52,962 nt of DNA from Candidatus Binataceae bacterium (GTDB taxonomy: Bacteria; Desulfobacterota; Binatia; Binatales; Binataceae), in contig JASHPB010000292.1 in NCBI GenBank assembly GCA_030038355.1, positions 1-52,962 of the forward strand, written 5' to 3'. The notes beneath the pieces were generated by a model. That model saw only the letters and a list, made by a program, of their open reading frames with translations, did no database searches and had not been told where the DNA came from. Shown one piece after another: positions 27,420-36,116 of this stretch (positions within the stretch are counted from its first letter, which is position 1; each line of letters begins with the position of its first letter). The position numbers and the translations under genes are program-made.

Positions 27420-27985
27420 TCCTTTACGCCAAACGCTAATGTCATCGTCCACCGCCTGATAGTCGCGCGCGCCGTGAAGGATCAGGATCGGCCTTCCGAG
27501 CTTCTGCGCGTATGCGATCTCATTACGCGAAGCGAGATCGTAGAAATATACGGTGGGAACACCCATCCCCACAACTGTCTGTTGAGGTGGCAACGCTTTC
27601 GCTCTCAGCAGCCGCGCGTTCTCTTCAGACTGCGCAATCATCTGAGGATGTGCTCCCAGATAGCGATACTGCCTTATCCATCGTATCAGGCAGCGGGAGC
27701 TCGGGTGGTGCGAGCATGACTACACGCCTTTAGCCTTTGCTCGCGTGGCTAGCTCCGGAGCGAGCATCGCACCGAGGCTATGACTGATCACGAATACCCG
27801 AGGCGGATCGACTTCCGTTTGATGTCTGATTAGATCCACCGCTGCGACCGCGTCGTCGATCACTTCGCCGTCTGACCTAATGTCCTTGGGCGCGACTCAA
27901 TACCCGGGAGTCCGCTTCTCGTAGCGTAGAACCGCGATTCCTTCTGAACTCAGGCCCTCGGCGATGTCTTGATTCGCCTTTTCCT
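27390..27985 (-). pseudogene. Frameshifted alpha/beta hydrolase
   Basis: Minus-strand pieces in different frames: IAEGLSSEGIAVLRYEKRT (about 27965-27905), DAVAAVDLIRHQTEVDPP then VFVISHSLGAMLAPELAT (nucleophile-elbow S-H-S-L-G, about 27850-27730), and LASRNEIAYAQKLGRPILIL with LHGARDYQAV, which holds the catalytic Asp (about 27530-27450). The layout is that of a serine alpha/beta hydrolase of the S9/dienelactone type. At least two frameshifts and a stop after TPGY inactivate it. Its 3' end overlaps the TIR fragment on the other strand. Confidence 0.65.
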
Positions 27986-28314
27986 ACCCTCTGCTCCTCG
28001 TCGTGCGGTATACGGGCGCGCGACCAGAGGAGAGCCATCTTTGTCACAGATTACTCTAGATGACTCTGACTAGATCTGAAGACGGTGTGTGATGTGTAGG
28101 GACGGCGTTGCGGCAGGACAGGGAAGCGGCAACGAATTGGTTTGAGGCTCCATTCGACGCCGCTGTTTGGCGATGGAGCTCGATGGCTCGCCCTACCGTT
28201 TGCCATAACTCGGAAAGCTCTTACAGATATTAGATGAGGCCCTCTGCCGGGCTTCGCTCTTCCGTAGCGCTGGAGTCTGCGAGTTCCGACAGAGAGCCGC
28301 GCTCGGTTCGAGCA
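27986..28314. other. Gap upstream of the urea regulator gene
   Basis: About 330 bases without a recognisable gene. It should hold the promoter of the regulator at 28315, but no clear -35/-10 or direct repeat was found. An in-frame ATG at 28234 would lengthen the regulator by 27 residues. Confidence 0.35.
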
Positions 28315-29910
28315 ATGCTTGATTCTCGCGTATTCGTCTTCGGACAGTACCGGATTGATCCCATCAATCAGGAGCTGTGGCGAGGTGCCGAAAAGGTTGA
28401 AGTCCGGAGGAAAACCTTCGAGGTTCTCCTGTACCTGGTGCGCAATCCGCGGCGCCTCATTCCTCGGCGGGAACTTCTGGACAACGTCTGGCCGGGGACC
28501 AAGGTCTCGAACAGTCTGCTACGCGGCTATATCTGGGAACTCCGCCGCGTTCTCGGCGATACCGCGACGGCCTCGCACTATCTGGAAACCTTCAATCGAC
28601 GCGGTTACCGCTTCATGCCGCAGGTGTGGATCGAGTCGCGACTCGTTGACGGCTTTGAGGGCGACGTCGCTCGAGCGGTAACCGACTTGGGTGAGAATGC
28701 TTTCGCACCCGAGCAGCCTCAGCCCGCGCCATTGAGGCACCTTCCAGTCAACTACCGGGCATTGCCGTTGCGGGTGGGCGTTCTTCATTCGCTCAGCGGC
28801 ACGATGGCCTACAGCGAGAGCCCGGTGGTCGACGCGACTTTACTCGCACTCGACGAAATCAACCATCGCGGAGGGCTCCTCGGCCGTCGTGTAGAGGCGA
28901 TAGTGGCCGATGGCAGGTCGAACGGCACCGCATTCGCGCGTGAAGCTGAGCGCCTCCTAGTCGAGCATAAGGTGAGTACTTTGTTCGGCTGCTGGATGTC
29001 GGCGCATCGCAAGCAGCTACTGCCGGTTGTGGAAAAGTACGACAATCTACTGATTTATCCGGTGCAATACGAAGGCCTCGAAACTTCGCCGAATTTATTT
29101 TATACGGGCGCGGCACCAAATCAGCAGATAATCCCCGCAATGCGCTGGGCGTTCGGATTCCTTAACCGTCGGCGTTGGTTTCTGGTCGGCTCGGATTACA
29201 TCTTTCCACGCGTTGCTAATCAGATCGTGCGGGATCAAGCCGCGCGATTGCAGGCAGAAATCGTCGCCGAACTGTACATTCCGTCGGGAAGTCTCGAAGT
29301 CAAAGACCTCGTAACTGCCGTCGCTTCGAGCAGGGCCGACTTGATCGTGAACACGATCAACGGCGATAGCAACATCGCATTTTTTCGGTCTCTTCGCACA
29401 ATCGGCGCGACGTCCACGCAAATTCCCACGCTCTCATTCAGTATCGGAGAGAACGAGCTCCGCAATCTCGACATCAGCGGTGATTACGCGGCCTGGAATT
29501 ATTTCCAAAGTATCGATCGACCTGAGAACCGCGTATTTGTCGGCGCGTTTCACTCGCGTTATGGTCCGCAGCGGGTCACCTCCGATCCGATGGAAGCCTC
29601 CTACCTGGGAGTCAATCTCTGGGCTCAGGCGGTCGCCGAGGCTGGCTCCAGCAAGCCCGCCGATATTCGGTCGGCCTTGCGCCATCAGAGTTTCAACGCA
29701 CCCGAGGGCCCGGTGCATATAGATTCCGAAAATCAGCACACCTGGAAGACGATCCGCATTGGCCAGATCAAAGATGATGGTCAGTTTGAAATCGTCTATA
29801 GCTCCGAGAAGCCGATCCGACCAGAACCATTCCCGGATACTCGCTCGAAACAAGATTGGCAACGCTTCGTTGACCGACTGATGTCAGCGCAACCTAAGCC
29901 CTCTTGCTGA
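28315..29910 (+). CDS. One-component regulator: OmpR-type winged helix fused to a UrtA/AmiC-like urea-binding domain
   Basis: A 531-residue fusion. Residues about 5-102 are an OmpR/PhoB/CadC-type winged helix (FGQYRIDPINQELWRG, KTFEVLLYLVRNPRRLIPR, ELLDNVWPG, YLETFNRRGYRFMPQ). Residues about 103-150 are a Pro-rich linker without a membrane segment. Residues 151-515 are a type-I solute-binding domain that closely follows UrtA encoded 2 kb downstream: RVGVLHSLSGTMA, YPVQYEG, GAAPNQQIIPA, GSDYIFPR, NTINGDSN and DYAAWNYFQS. There is no signal peptide, so it should be cytoplasmic, like the amide sensor AmiC. Likely role: bind urea or short amides in the cell and switch the porin-urt-ure operon. 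ATG 28315 begins exactly at the wHTH; ATG 28234 is an alternative. No receiver or kinase domain is present. Confidence 0.85.
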   Translation: MLDSRVFVFGQYRIDPINQELWRGAEKVEVRRKTFEVLLYLVRNPRRLIPRRELLDNVWPGTKVSNSLLRGYIWELRRVLGDTATASHYLETFNRRGYRFMPQVWIESRLVDGFEGDVARAVTDLGENAFAPEQPQPAPLRHLPVNYRALPLRVGVLHSLSGTMAYSESPVVDATLLALDEINHRGGLLGRRVEAIVADGRSNGTAFAREAERLLVEHKVSTLFGCWMSAHRKQLLPVVEKYDNLLIYPVQYEGLETSPNLFYTGAAPNQQIIPAMRWAFGFLNRRRWFLVGSDYIFPRVANQIVRDQAARLQAEIVAELYIPSGSLEVKDLVTAVASSRADLIVNTINGDSNIAFFRSLRTIGATSTQIPTLSFSIGENELRNLDISGDYAAWNYFQSIDRPENRVFVGAFHSRYGPQRVTSDPMEASYLGVNLWAQAVAEAGSSKPADIRSALRHQSFNAPEGPVHIDSENQHTWKTIRIGQIKDDGQFEIVYSSEKPIRPEPFPDTRSKQDWQRFVDRLMSAQPKPSC

Positions 29911-29925
29911 GTTGAAACACTCAGC
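29906..29925 (+). terminator. Small hairpin at the regulator stop codon
   Basis: A 7-bp stem, GCTGAGT with ACTCAGC, and a six-base loop span the TGA stop of the regulator gene. No U-tract follows. It could be a weak terminator or an RNA 3'-end stabiliser. Confidence 0.25.
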
Positions 29926-30477
29926 TACCGATCACGGCAGTGGTTGGTGCATGACATGGTTTGTTCGATGCTTAATAGATTCATTCCTGCTGTGCATAGC
30001 GCTTTGGCAAACGATAGTCCGCAGAGGGTCAAGCGTTTAAGAGGTCGTCAAATTGCCGTCAAATTTTAGCCGAACCCTTCAACTCCTTTACTTCGATCCT
30101 CAGAATTCGAGTCAGTTTGGTTGCTCAACAATTAATCTCGGCGTGCTTGATTTGTGCGCAGCTTCACCGCGCCACGTTGCCGAGTGAACTACACTCTCAA
30201 ACCTCTCGATTTTGCTTTCCGGCGGCATTTGGCACCTGAGGCCCGAGCTTCAGTGACTCTCCAGTTAGCTACCAGCTCCTAGTTCGAATTTTCGGTTCTC
30301 ATCTCTTAGGCACACCTAGAACGGTTGTAGTCCTGATCGCGAAGCTTCAAGCGCATCGCAGTGCCTTCATGGCATCTGGGTTGCTGTTGGGCGATTTGTT
30401 GAAACGCGCATCTGCTTTAGAAGGCGCTTCATAAGCGTTGGTTCTCTAACGACTTTGCTTTAACGGTGGGAGGATCC
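29926..30477 (+). promoter_or_regulatory. Long regulatory gap before the porin-urt-ure operon
   Basis: About 550 bases separate the regulator from the porin gene, far more than any other gap in the 13-kb module, and it contains no gene. It is the natural place for the operon promoter and its operators. It is A/T-richer than the genes and holds the tandem repeat listed at 30046. No GG-N10-GC sigma-54 promoter was found; a TTTGGCAC at about 30227 lacks the matching GC. Confidence 0.55.
30046..30067 (+). promoter_or_regulatory. Tandem 11-bp direct repeat, candidate operator
   Basis: CGTCAAATTGC is followed directly by CGTCAAATTTT: two head-to-tail 11-bp units sharing the first nine bases. OmpR/PhoB-type winged helices bind head-to-tail to direct repeats with an 11-bp period (pho boxes have a TGTCA core and an A/T-rich tail). 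This fits the regulator encoded just upstream. Confidence 0.45.
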
Positions 30478-31944
30478 GTGAAACCGCAAGTTAAGCCAAA
30501 TACGTGGTATCGAGCTGCTGGTGTGATCGGCGTCACGTTCGCGATCGTTATGAGTCCAGTTAGAGCCAAAGGCGCCGAACTGTCCGCATCTTCGACGCCA
30601 ACGGTACTCGCCGAGGAATCAACCAGTTCTTCCTCGGCCGCAACCATCGCTGAACTCAGGCAAGAAATAGACTCCGAGCGCAAGCGTACCGCCGAACTCG
30701 AGAAGCGTCTCGACCAGATTCAGGAACAGCAGGAGAGTCAGGCCAAGACCATCAAGCAATTGCCCAAGCTTAATGTTGGCCGCGCAGCGGAGGTCACGCC
30801 CGGAATCACCACCGGTCTCGCCCCGGCCGATATCTACAACCGGGGTTTCTTTCTTCAATCCAACCAGAAAAGATTTTCTCTGTTTATCAACGGTCTTTTC
30901 CAGATCCGGTACACGCTATTCGCTCCCAACTCTGTGATCCACTATGGAGCGCTCGAGAACACGCAAAACACCTTCGACGTGTTCTTGGGCCGGCTGGCCT
31001 TCTCAGGTTCGGTCTTCGCTCCTGATTTAAAGTACTTCGCGCAAATTCAGGCCAGCACCGCCGGGAATAGCAATACAATTTCCATGCTCGACTGGTTTGT
31101 CTCCAAGACTTTCTCACAATACCTGACAGTGCAGGCGGGGCGATCGTGGATTCCATACACGTACGAATACTACGACAATCCAGGAAACTATCTGTTCGCT
31201 GACCTGTCGACCGCGGAGTATGCATTCCTGCTGCAGCGCGCGATTGGTGTTCAAGCCTCCGGTCAGGTGGGCAATCTGAGCTATGCGGGCGAGGTGATGA
31301 ATAGCGTTCCAGCCCTCGACGCCGCAGGTCAGGAGAACTTGGGAAGCAAAATGGCCTATCTTGGTCACCTCCACTACGACCTGCTGCAGCCATATGGTTA
31401 TGTGGAGTCCGATCCAAATCCGGACGGGACTTGGAAGCCGGAGCTGACGCTGTGGCTGTCGGGAATGTACAATCCGGTCGATTACTCATCCGGATTTCAG
31501 AACGCTCGAGCCGGCGATCGCACTTACGGAGCAACTCCCTCAATCCTTTTCCGCTATGGCTTCCTGAGCTTTCAGGGCACTGGCTACTACCGCCGCACGC
31601 TGCAAGCCGCCGGAGGCGGCCCGAGCTATGATTCTTGGGGCTATGGAGAGCAGGCCGGCTACTACCTAGTTCCGGCTACATGGGAACTGGCAGAGCGAGT
31701 TTCGGGCGTATGGTGGGGGCAACCTGAGATAGCTTCTACCGGCGGGAATCAGACCAACTGGTTCAGCGGGCCAACAAATTTCCCATACCATCGCATCACT
31801 GAATATTCCGTCGGGCTTAACTACTACCTATTCGGACATAACGCGAAGGTTCAGGGTGATTATTCGTATCTGGCGGGTAGCGGTTTCGATAATCATTCCT
31901 TTGGTGCGAACCGCGTTGAACTCCAAACTCAAGTGATGTTCTAG
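30478..31944 (+). CDS. Outer-membrane porin (FmdC-like) of the urea operon
   Basis: A 488-residue precursor from GTG 30478, seven bases after GGGAGG. A signal peptide (to about residue 32, VMSPVRAKGAE) is followed by a Ser/Ala-rich stretch, a coiled coil (AELRQEIDSERKRTAELEKR), and a long beta-strand region with alternating aromatics that ends in Phe (QTQVMF), the mark of a BAM-assembled outer-membrane barrel. OprP-like porins share this layout. Its place just before urtA recalls fmdC, the amide/urea-induced porin of Methylophilus. It likely admits urea to the periplasm. First structural gene of the operon. Confidence 0.8.
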   Translation: MKPQVKPNTWYRAAGVIGVTFAIVMSPVRAKGAELSASSTPTVLAEESTSSSSAATIAELRQEIDSERKRTAELEKRLDQIQEQQESQAKTIKQLPKLNVGRAAEVTPGITTGLAPADIYNRGFFLQSNQKRFSLFINGLFQIRYTLFAPNSVIHYGALENTQNTFDVFLGRLAFSGSVFAPDLKYFAQIQASTAGNSNTISMLDWFVSKTFSQYLTVQAGRSWIPYTYEYYDNPGNYLFADLSTAEYAFLLQRAIGVQASGQVGNLSYAGEVMNSVPALDAAGQENLGSKMAYLGHLHYDLLQPYGYVESDPNPDGTWKPELTLWLSGMYNPVDYSSGFQNARAGDRTYGATPSILFRYGFLSFQGTGYYRRTLQAAGGGPSYDSWGYGEQAGYYLVPATWELAERVSGVWWGQPEIASTGGNQTNWFSGPTNFPYHRITEYSVGLNYYLFGHNAKVQGDYSYLAGSGFDNHSFGANRVELQTQVMF

Positions 31945-31989
31945 ATGCCACAACCTAAAGTCCGGTCAGAACAGGAGAGAATTGGCGAA

Positions 31990-33237
31990 ATGACAAGCTA
32001 CCATCGAAAAAGCCGCACAAGTGTCGGTTCGAGACGCGAATATCTCAAAGCAGTTGGGATCACGCTGGCTCTGGTCGTGGTTTTAGGCGCAATCAATTCA
32101 CGGGCGGAAGCCGACGATTCAACTGTCAAGGTTGGAGTGCTCCACTCGCTGACCGGCACGATGGCAATCAGTGAGGTTACTGTTGAGAATGCGACGATGC
32201 TGGCTATTGATCAGATCAATGCTGCCGGCGGAGTAAACGGCAAACAGATTGTACCGATCGTCGAAGACGGTGCCTCGGAACCGGCGACATTCGCGCAGAA
32301 AGCACAGAAGTTGATACAGGAGGACAAGGTCGTTACGGTGTTCGGTGGTTGGACGTCAGCCAGCCGCAAGGCCATGCTGCCGGTGTTCGAACGGTTTCAT
32401 GGACTGCTTTGGTATCCCGTGCAGTTCGAAGGCAATGAGTGTTCGGCAGACATAATGTATTCAGGCGCTCAACCCAATCAGCAGATTCTCCCTGCGCTTG
32501 AATGGGCGGAACAGAAGGGCTACAAGAGCTATTTTCTCTTGGGTTCCGACTACGTATTCCCTCGTACCGCTAACCTTATATTGAAGAAGCACATTGTTCA
32601 CGACGGCCTCAAAGTGGTTGACGAAGAGTACGTGCCACTCGGCGGCACGGACTTCAGCGCGATAGTCAACAAAATCCAGGCCGCGAAACCTGACGTCGTT
32701 TTCAACACGCTGAATGGCGACAGCAACGTGTCATTTTTCAAGCAAATGTCGGCTGCGGGACTTCCTTCGTCCAAGCTACCGGTAATGTCATTTAGCATCG
32801 CCGAACCGGAAGCCAAAGCGATGGGACCCTCGCTTGTTCAGGGCAGCTACGCGGCATGGAACTACTTTCAAAGCCTCGATGATCCAGCCAGCAAAAAGTT
32901 CGTTGCAGACTACAAGGCCAAGTACGGTTCTGATTCCGTGGTCGACGATCCGATGGCGCACGGATACCTGGACGTTTATGTTTGGGCTGCTGCTGCTGAG
33001 AGGGCCAAGAGCTTTGATGTGGACAAAGTACGGCGCGCAGCAGTGAAGCTCGAATGGAAAGATATCGTCATGGGCAAGACAAAATTTGCCGTTAATCAGA
33101 GTCTCTATCAGACGGCCTACGTGGGCCAGCTCGACGCGAGCGGACAATTTGACATCCTTTGGCATTCGCAGAAGCCCATTTTTCCTGAACCTTATGATCC
33201 ACTCGCGTTTCCGGGCAAAAAGTGCGTCATCCCCTAA
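31990..33237 (+). CDS. urtA: Urea ABC transporter substrate-binding protein
   Basis: A 415-residue periplasmic binding protein. The N-terminus carries a twin-arginine-type export signal (SRREYLKAVG) and a hydrophobic stretch ending near SRAEA. The mature part begins STVKVGVLHSLTGTMA and has the UrtA marks WYPVQFEG, GAQPNQQILPA, GSDYVFPRTAN, NTLNGDSNVSFF and WNYFQSLDDP. I chose ATG 31990 (AGGAGAG upstream); an in-frame ATG at 31945 directly after the porin stop would add 15 residues. It delivers urea to UrtBC. It is the close relative of the ligand domain in the upstream regulator. Confidence 0.95.
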   Translation: MTSYHRKSRTSVGSRREYLKAVGITLALVVVLGAINSRAEADDSTVKVGVLHSLTGTMAISEVTVENATMLAIDQINAAGGVNGKQIVPIVEDGASEPATFAQKAQKLIQEDKVVTVFGGWTSASRKAMLPVFERFHGLLWYPVQFEGNECSADIMYSGAQPNQQILPALEWAEQKGYKSYFLLGSDYVFPRTANLILKKHIVHDGLKVVDEEYVPLGGTDFSAIVNKIQAAKPDVVFNTLNGDSNVSFFKQMSAAGLPSSKLPVMSFSIAEPEAKAMGPSLVQGSYAAWNYFQSLDDPASKKFVADYKAKYGSDSVVDDPMAHGYLDVYVWAAAAERAKSFDVDKVRRAAVKLEWKDIVMGKTKFAVNQSLYQTAYVGQLDASGQFDILWHSQKPIFPEPYDPLAFPGKKCVIP

Positions 33238-33299
33238 ATTTGTGGAATTGATACGACTCGTGACCGAGTGTTTATGCGGCGTCTGGATATGGCGCGCAG

Positions 33300-34211
33300 A
33301 TGACTGAATTCGCACTTCTAATAGGACAGGGATTCAACGCCGTAAGTGTCGCGTCGATTCTGTTGCTGGCAGCGTTGGGGCTTGCCTTGAGCTTTGGCTT
33401 GATGGGTGTGATCAACATGGCCCATGGCGAGCTGCTCATGATGGGGGGATATCTTACCTATCTCACCCTTCAGTATCTTCCGCACGGTATCGGCTATCCG
33501 ATTGGCATGCTCGTGGCCTTCGCAGGTACCGCGATCTTCGGCGCCATCCTTGAGGTTACATTGATTCGGCGACTTTACGGGCGTCCGTTGGATACGTTGC
33601 TGGCGACATGGGGAGTTAGCCTTATTCTGCAGCAGGCGGCACGGAGCATTTTCGGCCCTATAGGTAACGAGGTGACCGCCCCCGCCTGGCTTGCCGGATC
33701 GATAAGAATCTCGGGCGGGCTTTTGCGAGGGCTAGATCTGCCTGTGTCGCGCCTCTTCATAATTATGCTTTCGGCGGCCGTTCTGGGTTTGGTCGCATTA
33801 CTGACCACACGCGCGAGGATGGGGATGCTAGTGCAGGCGGTCCATCAGGATCGTTCGATGGCTGAAGCGCTGGGAATCAACACGCGGATCGTGGATCTGC
33901 TGGTGTTCGCGATAGGCAGTGGAGTCGCGGGTTTGGCCGGTTCAGCGCTGGCATTGATAGCGCCCGTTACGCCTACAGTCGGACAAAGCTATATCGTATA
34001 CGCCTTTTTGGTGGTAATCGTCGGCGGTCTGGGCAGCCTGCTAGGAACCGCAATGGCGGCGTTGATGGTAGGATTGTTCTCAGCCGGCTGGCAAATCTTC
34101 ACGAGTGTGAGCACGTCCGATGTGCTGTTGCTCGTATTTGTGATCGCTTTCATTCAGTTCCGGCCTCGCGGCATGGTAAGCATCCGTTCGCGTTCCCTCG
34201 AGGAGACCTGA
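33300..34211 (+). CDS. urtB: Urea ABC transporter permease
   Basis: A 303-residue branched-chain-type permease with about eight hydrophobic helices. Family signatures are LALSFGLMGVINMAHGELLMMGGY, PLDTLLATWGVSLILQQAARSIFG, MVQAVHQDRSMAEALGIN (EAA-like coupling loop) and VVIVGGLGSLLGTAMAALMVG. UrtB pairs with UrtC in the membrane. It lies 62 bases after urtA and 1 base before urtC. Confidence 0.95.
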   Translation: MTEFALLIGQGFNAVSVASILLLAALGLALSFGLMGVINMAHGELLMMGGYLTYLTLQYLPHGIGYPIGMLVAFAGTAIFGAILEVTLIRRLYGRPLDTLLATWGVSLILQQAARSIFGPIGNEVTAPAWLAGSIRISGGLLRGLDLPVSRLFIIMLSAAVLGLVALLTTRARMGMLVQAVHQDRSMAEALGINTRIVDLLVFAIGSGVAGLAGSALALIAPVTPTVGQSYIVYAFLVVIVGGLGSLLGTAMAALMVGLFSAGWQIFTSVSTSDVLLLVFVIAFIQFRPRGMVSIRSRSLEET

Positions 34212-34212
34212 A

Positions 34213-35352
34213 GTGCGCCGGATCGCGGTCGTTGCGAGCAGCGTTGGGATGCTCCTATTACTGTTCGCCCCCTTTTGCATCGGTGCCTACAACCTGTCTT
34301 TGCTCGGACGCTTTCTTGCGATGGCGATTCTGGCGCTAGGGATTTCGCTGGTATGGGGCAGTGCGGGGATTCTTCCGCTTGGGCAGGGGTTGTTCTTCGG
34401 CTTGGGTGCCTACGCTGTGGCGATGCATCTCAAGCTCGAAGCCCTAGGCCCTGGCGAAATACCTGATTTCATGCAATGGAACGGGCTTAATTCCTTACCC
34501 TGGCTATGGGTTCCCTTCAAAAGCGGGGTTTTTGCGATCGCCGCATCCGTAATAGTCCCAGTGTTATTCGCGGCGGCGCTTGCGTGGTTGTTGTTTCATC
34601 GGAGGGTCGGCGGAGTATATTTCGCGATTATCACGCAAGCGCTCGCTCTCGCGGCGACGACCTTCATCATCAGCCAGCAACCTTACACGGGTGGCTTCAA
34701 TGGCCTGACAGATTTCGCTAATGCCTTCGGCTTTGCTCTTTCCGATCAGCGGACGCAGACTGACCTCTATTATCTGACCCTGTTGATACTCGCCTTGTCC
34801 TTCCTCGGGAGTTGGTGGCTGCTTGAGACTCAATTCGGAAAACTGTTGCGTGCCATCCGTGACGGCGAAAACCGCGTTCGCTTTTTCGGTTATGACCCCG
34901 CGCCCTATAAGGTGGCCGTTTTTGCAATTGGCGCTATGCTCGCAGGCGTGGCGGGAGTTCTGTTCACGCTGAACATAGGCGTGATTTCGCCCGCCATGAT
35001 TGGTGTCGTTCCCTCGATCGAAATGGTGATTTGGGTCGCCGTAGGAGGACGCGAATCTCTCATCGGCGCGATTCTCGGCACGCTTTTGGTAAACTTCGCC
35101 AAAGACAAGATTAGCAGCGCCTTTCCAGAATTATGGCTGTATATGATGGGCGGGCTTTTTGTCCTGGTAGTGACGGTTTTGCCCGAGGGTCTCGGCGGTC
35201 TGCTGCGATTATTAGGTCCCGAGCCTGAGGAATCGAGAAAGACTCTTGCCATTGCACCGGTGGTTAAGGCGAGCGAGGAGGTACCGCGCTTCGAACGCCA
35301 AGAGACCCCCGATCAGCTGAAAAAGAGAATGAACGGTGGAGCAGTGCAATGA
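34213..35352 (+). CDS. urtC: Urea ABC transporter permease
   Basis: A 379-residue LivM-type permease starting at GTG 34213, one base after the urtB stop. It has the hydrophobic helices and family motifs ALGISLVWGSAGILPLGQGLFFGLGAY, ITQALALAATTFIISQQPYTGG, LLRAIRDGENRVRFFGYDP (coupling loop) and VAVGGRESLIGAILGTLLVNFAKD. The hydrophilic C-terminal tail of about 50 residues is typical of UrtC. Its stop overlaps the urtD start (ATGA). Confidence 0.95.
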   Translation: MRRIAVVASSVGMLLLLFAPFCIGAYNLSLLGRFLAMAILALGISLVWGSAGILPLGQGLFFGLGAYAVAMHLKLEALGPGEIPDFMQWNGLNSLPWLWVPFKSGVFAIAASVIVPVLFAAALAWLLFHRRVGGVYFAIITQALALAATTFIISQQPYTGGFNGLTDFANAFGFALSDQRTQTDLYYLTLLILALSFLGSWWLLETQFGKLLRAIRDGENRVRFFGYDPAPYKVAVFAIGAMLAGVAGVLFTLNIGVISPAMIGVVPSIEMVIWVAVGGRESLIGAILGTLLVNFAKDKISSAFPELWLYMMGGLFVLVVTVLPEGLGGLLRLLGPEPEESRKTLAIAPVVKASEEVPRFERQETPDQLKKRMNGGAVQ

Positions 35353-36116
35353 CCGAACCATTACTCCGAGTCGAACATCTTACTGTCTCATTCGAAGGCT
35401 TTAAGGCGCTCGACGATGTGAGTATTTCGCTCATGCCAAAAAGTGTCGAAGTCATCATCGGGCCGAATGGAGCCGGCAAGTCAACTTTGATGGACGCCAT
35501 CATCGGGCGCGTTCATCCCGTGTCGGGACGCGTGATCCTCAAGGAAGCGGAGGTAACAAGGCTTCCCGAATACTTGATCGTGCGGCGCGGCATTTGTCGC
35601 AAGTTTCAAACCCCCGGAATACTGCCCAGCCTGACAGTCGAGGAAAATATTCTGGTGGCAGCGACACGCGAGCGCGGATGGCTCAGTACTATGCGCCGTT
35701 CGATCAGCTCCGCTGTGAAAGCTCGGATCGACGAAATTCTGGAGCTTGTCGCGTTACGCGAGAAGCGTCGCATGCTGTCGGCTCATCTTTCTCATGGTGC
35801 AAAACAATGGCTTGAAATCGGCATGGTAGTCGCCTCCGATAGCGATCTTTTGCTGCTCGACGAACCTGCGGCCGGAATGACCCATCAAGAGCGGTCAAAG
35901 ACGGCGGAACTGATAAAAGGGCTCGCTCGACGTCATGCAATCGTCGTCATCGACCACGACATGGACTTTGTCGAGCAACTCACGGCACCTATTACCGTCC
36001 TTCACATGGGACGGATATTGTGCCAAGGAAACATCGAGACCGTTCGTAATGATCCTCAGGTTCGCGCGGTCTACCTAGGCCGCGCCGCCCAGGAAGCCGC
36101 CGATGCTCAAGCTTGA
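35349..36116 (+). CDS. urtD: Urea ABC transporter ATP-binding protein
   Basis: A 255-residue ATPase of the LivG type. Walker A GPNGAGKSTLMDAI, a degenerate signature LSHGAKQWLEIG, and Walker B LLLLDEPAAGM are visible, followed by IVVIDHDMDF with the H-loop. The LSHGxKQWLEIGM signature is characteristic of UrtD. It overlaps urtC by four bases and urtE by 14 bases, showing translational coupling. Confidence 0.95.
   Translation: MTEPLLRVEHLTVSFEGFKALDDVSISLMPKSVEVIIGPNGAGKSTLMDAIIGRVHPVSGRVILKEAEVTRLPEYLIVRRGICRKFQTPGILPSLTVEENILVAATRERGWLSTMRRSISSAVKARIDEILELVALREKRRMLSAHLSHGAKQWLEIGMVVASDSDLLLLDEPAAGMTHQERSKTAELIKGLARRHAIVVIDHDMDFVEQLTAPITVLHMGRILCQGNIETVRNDPQVRAVYLGRAAQEAADAQA

Noticed and set aside
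30200-30260. Sigma-54 promoter (TTTGGCAC) upstream of the porin gene
   Set aside because: The required GC twelve bases downstream is absent.
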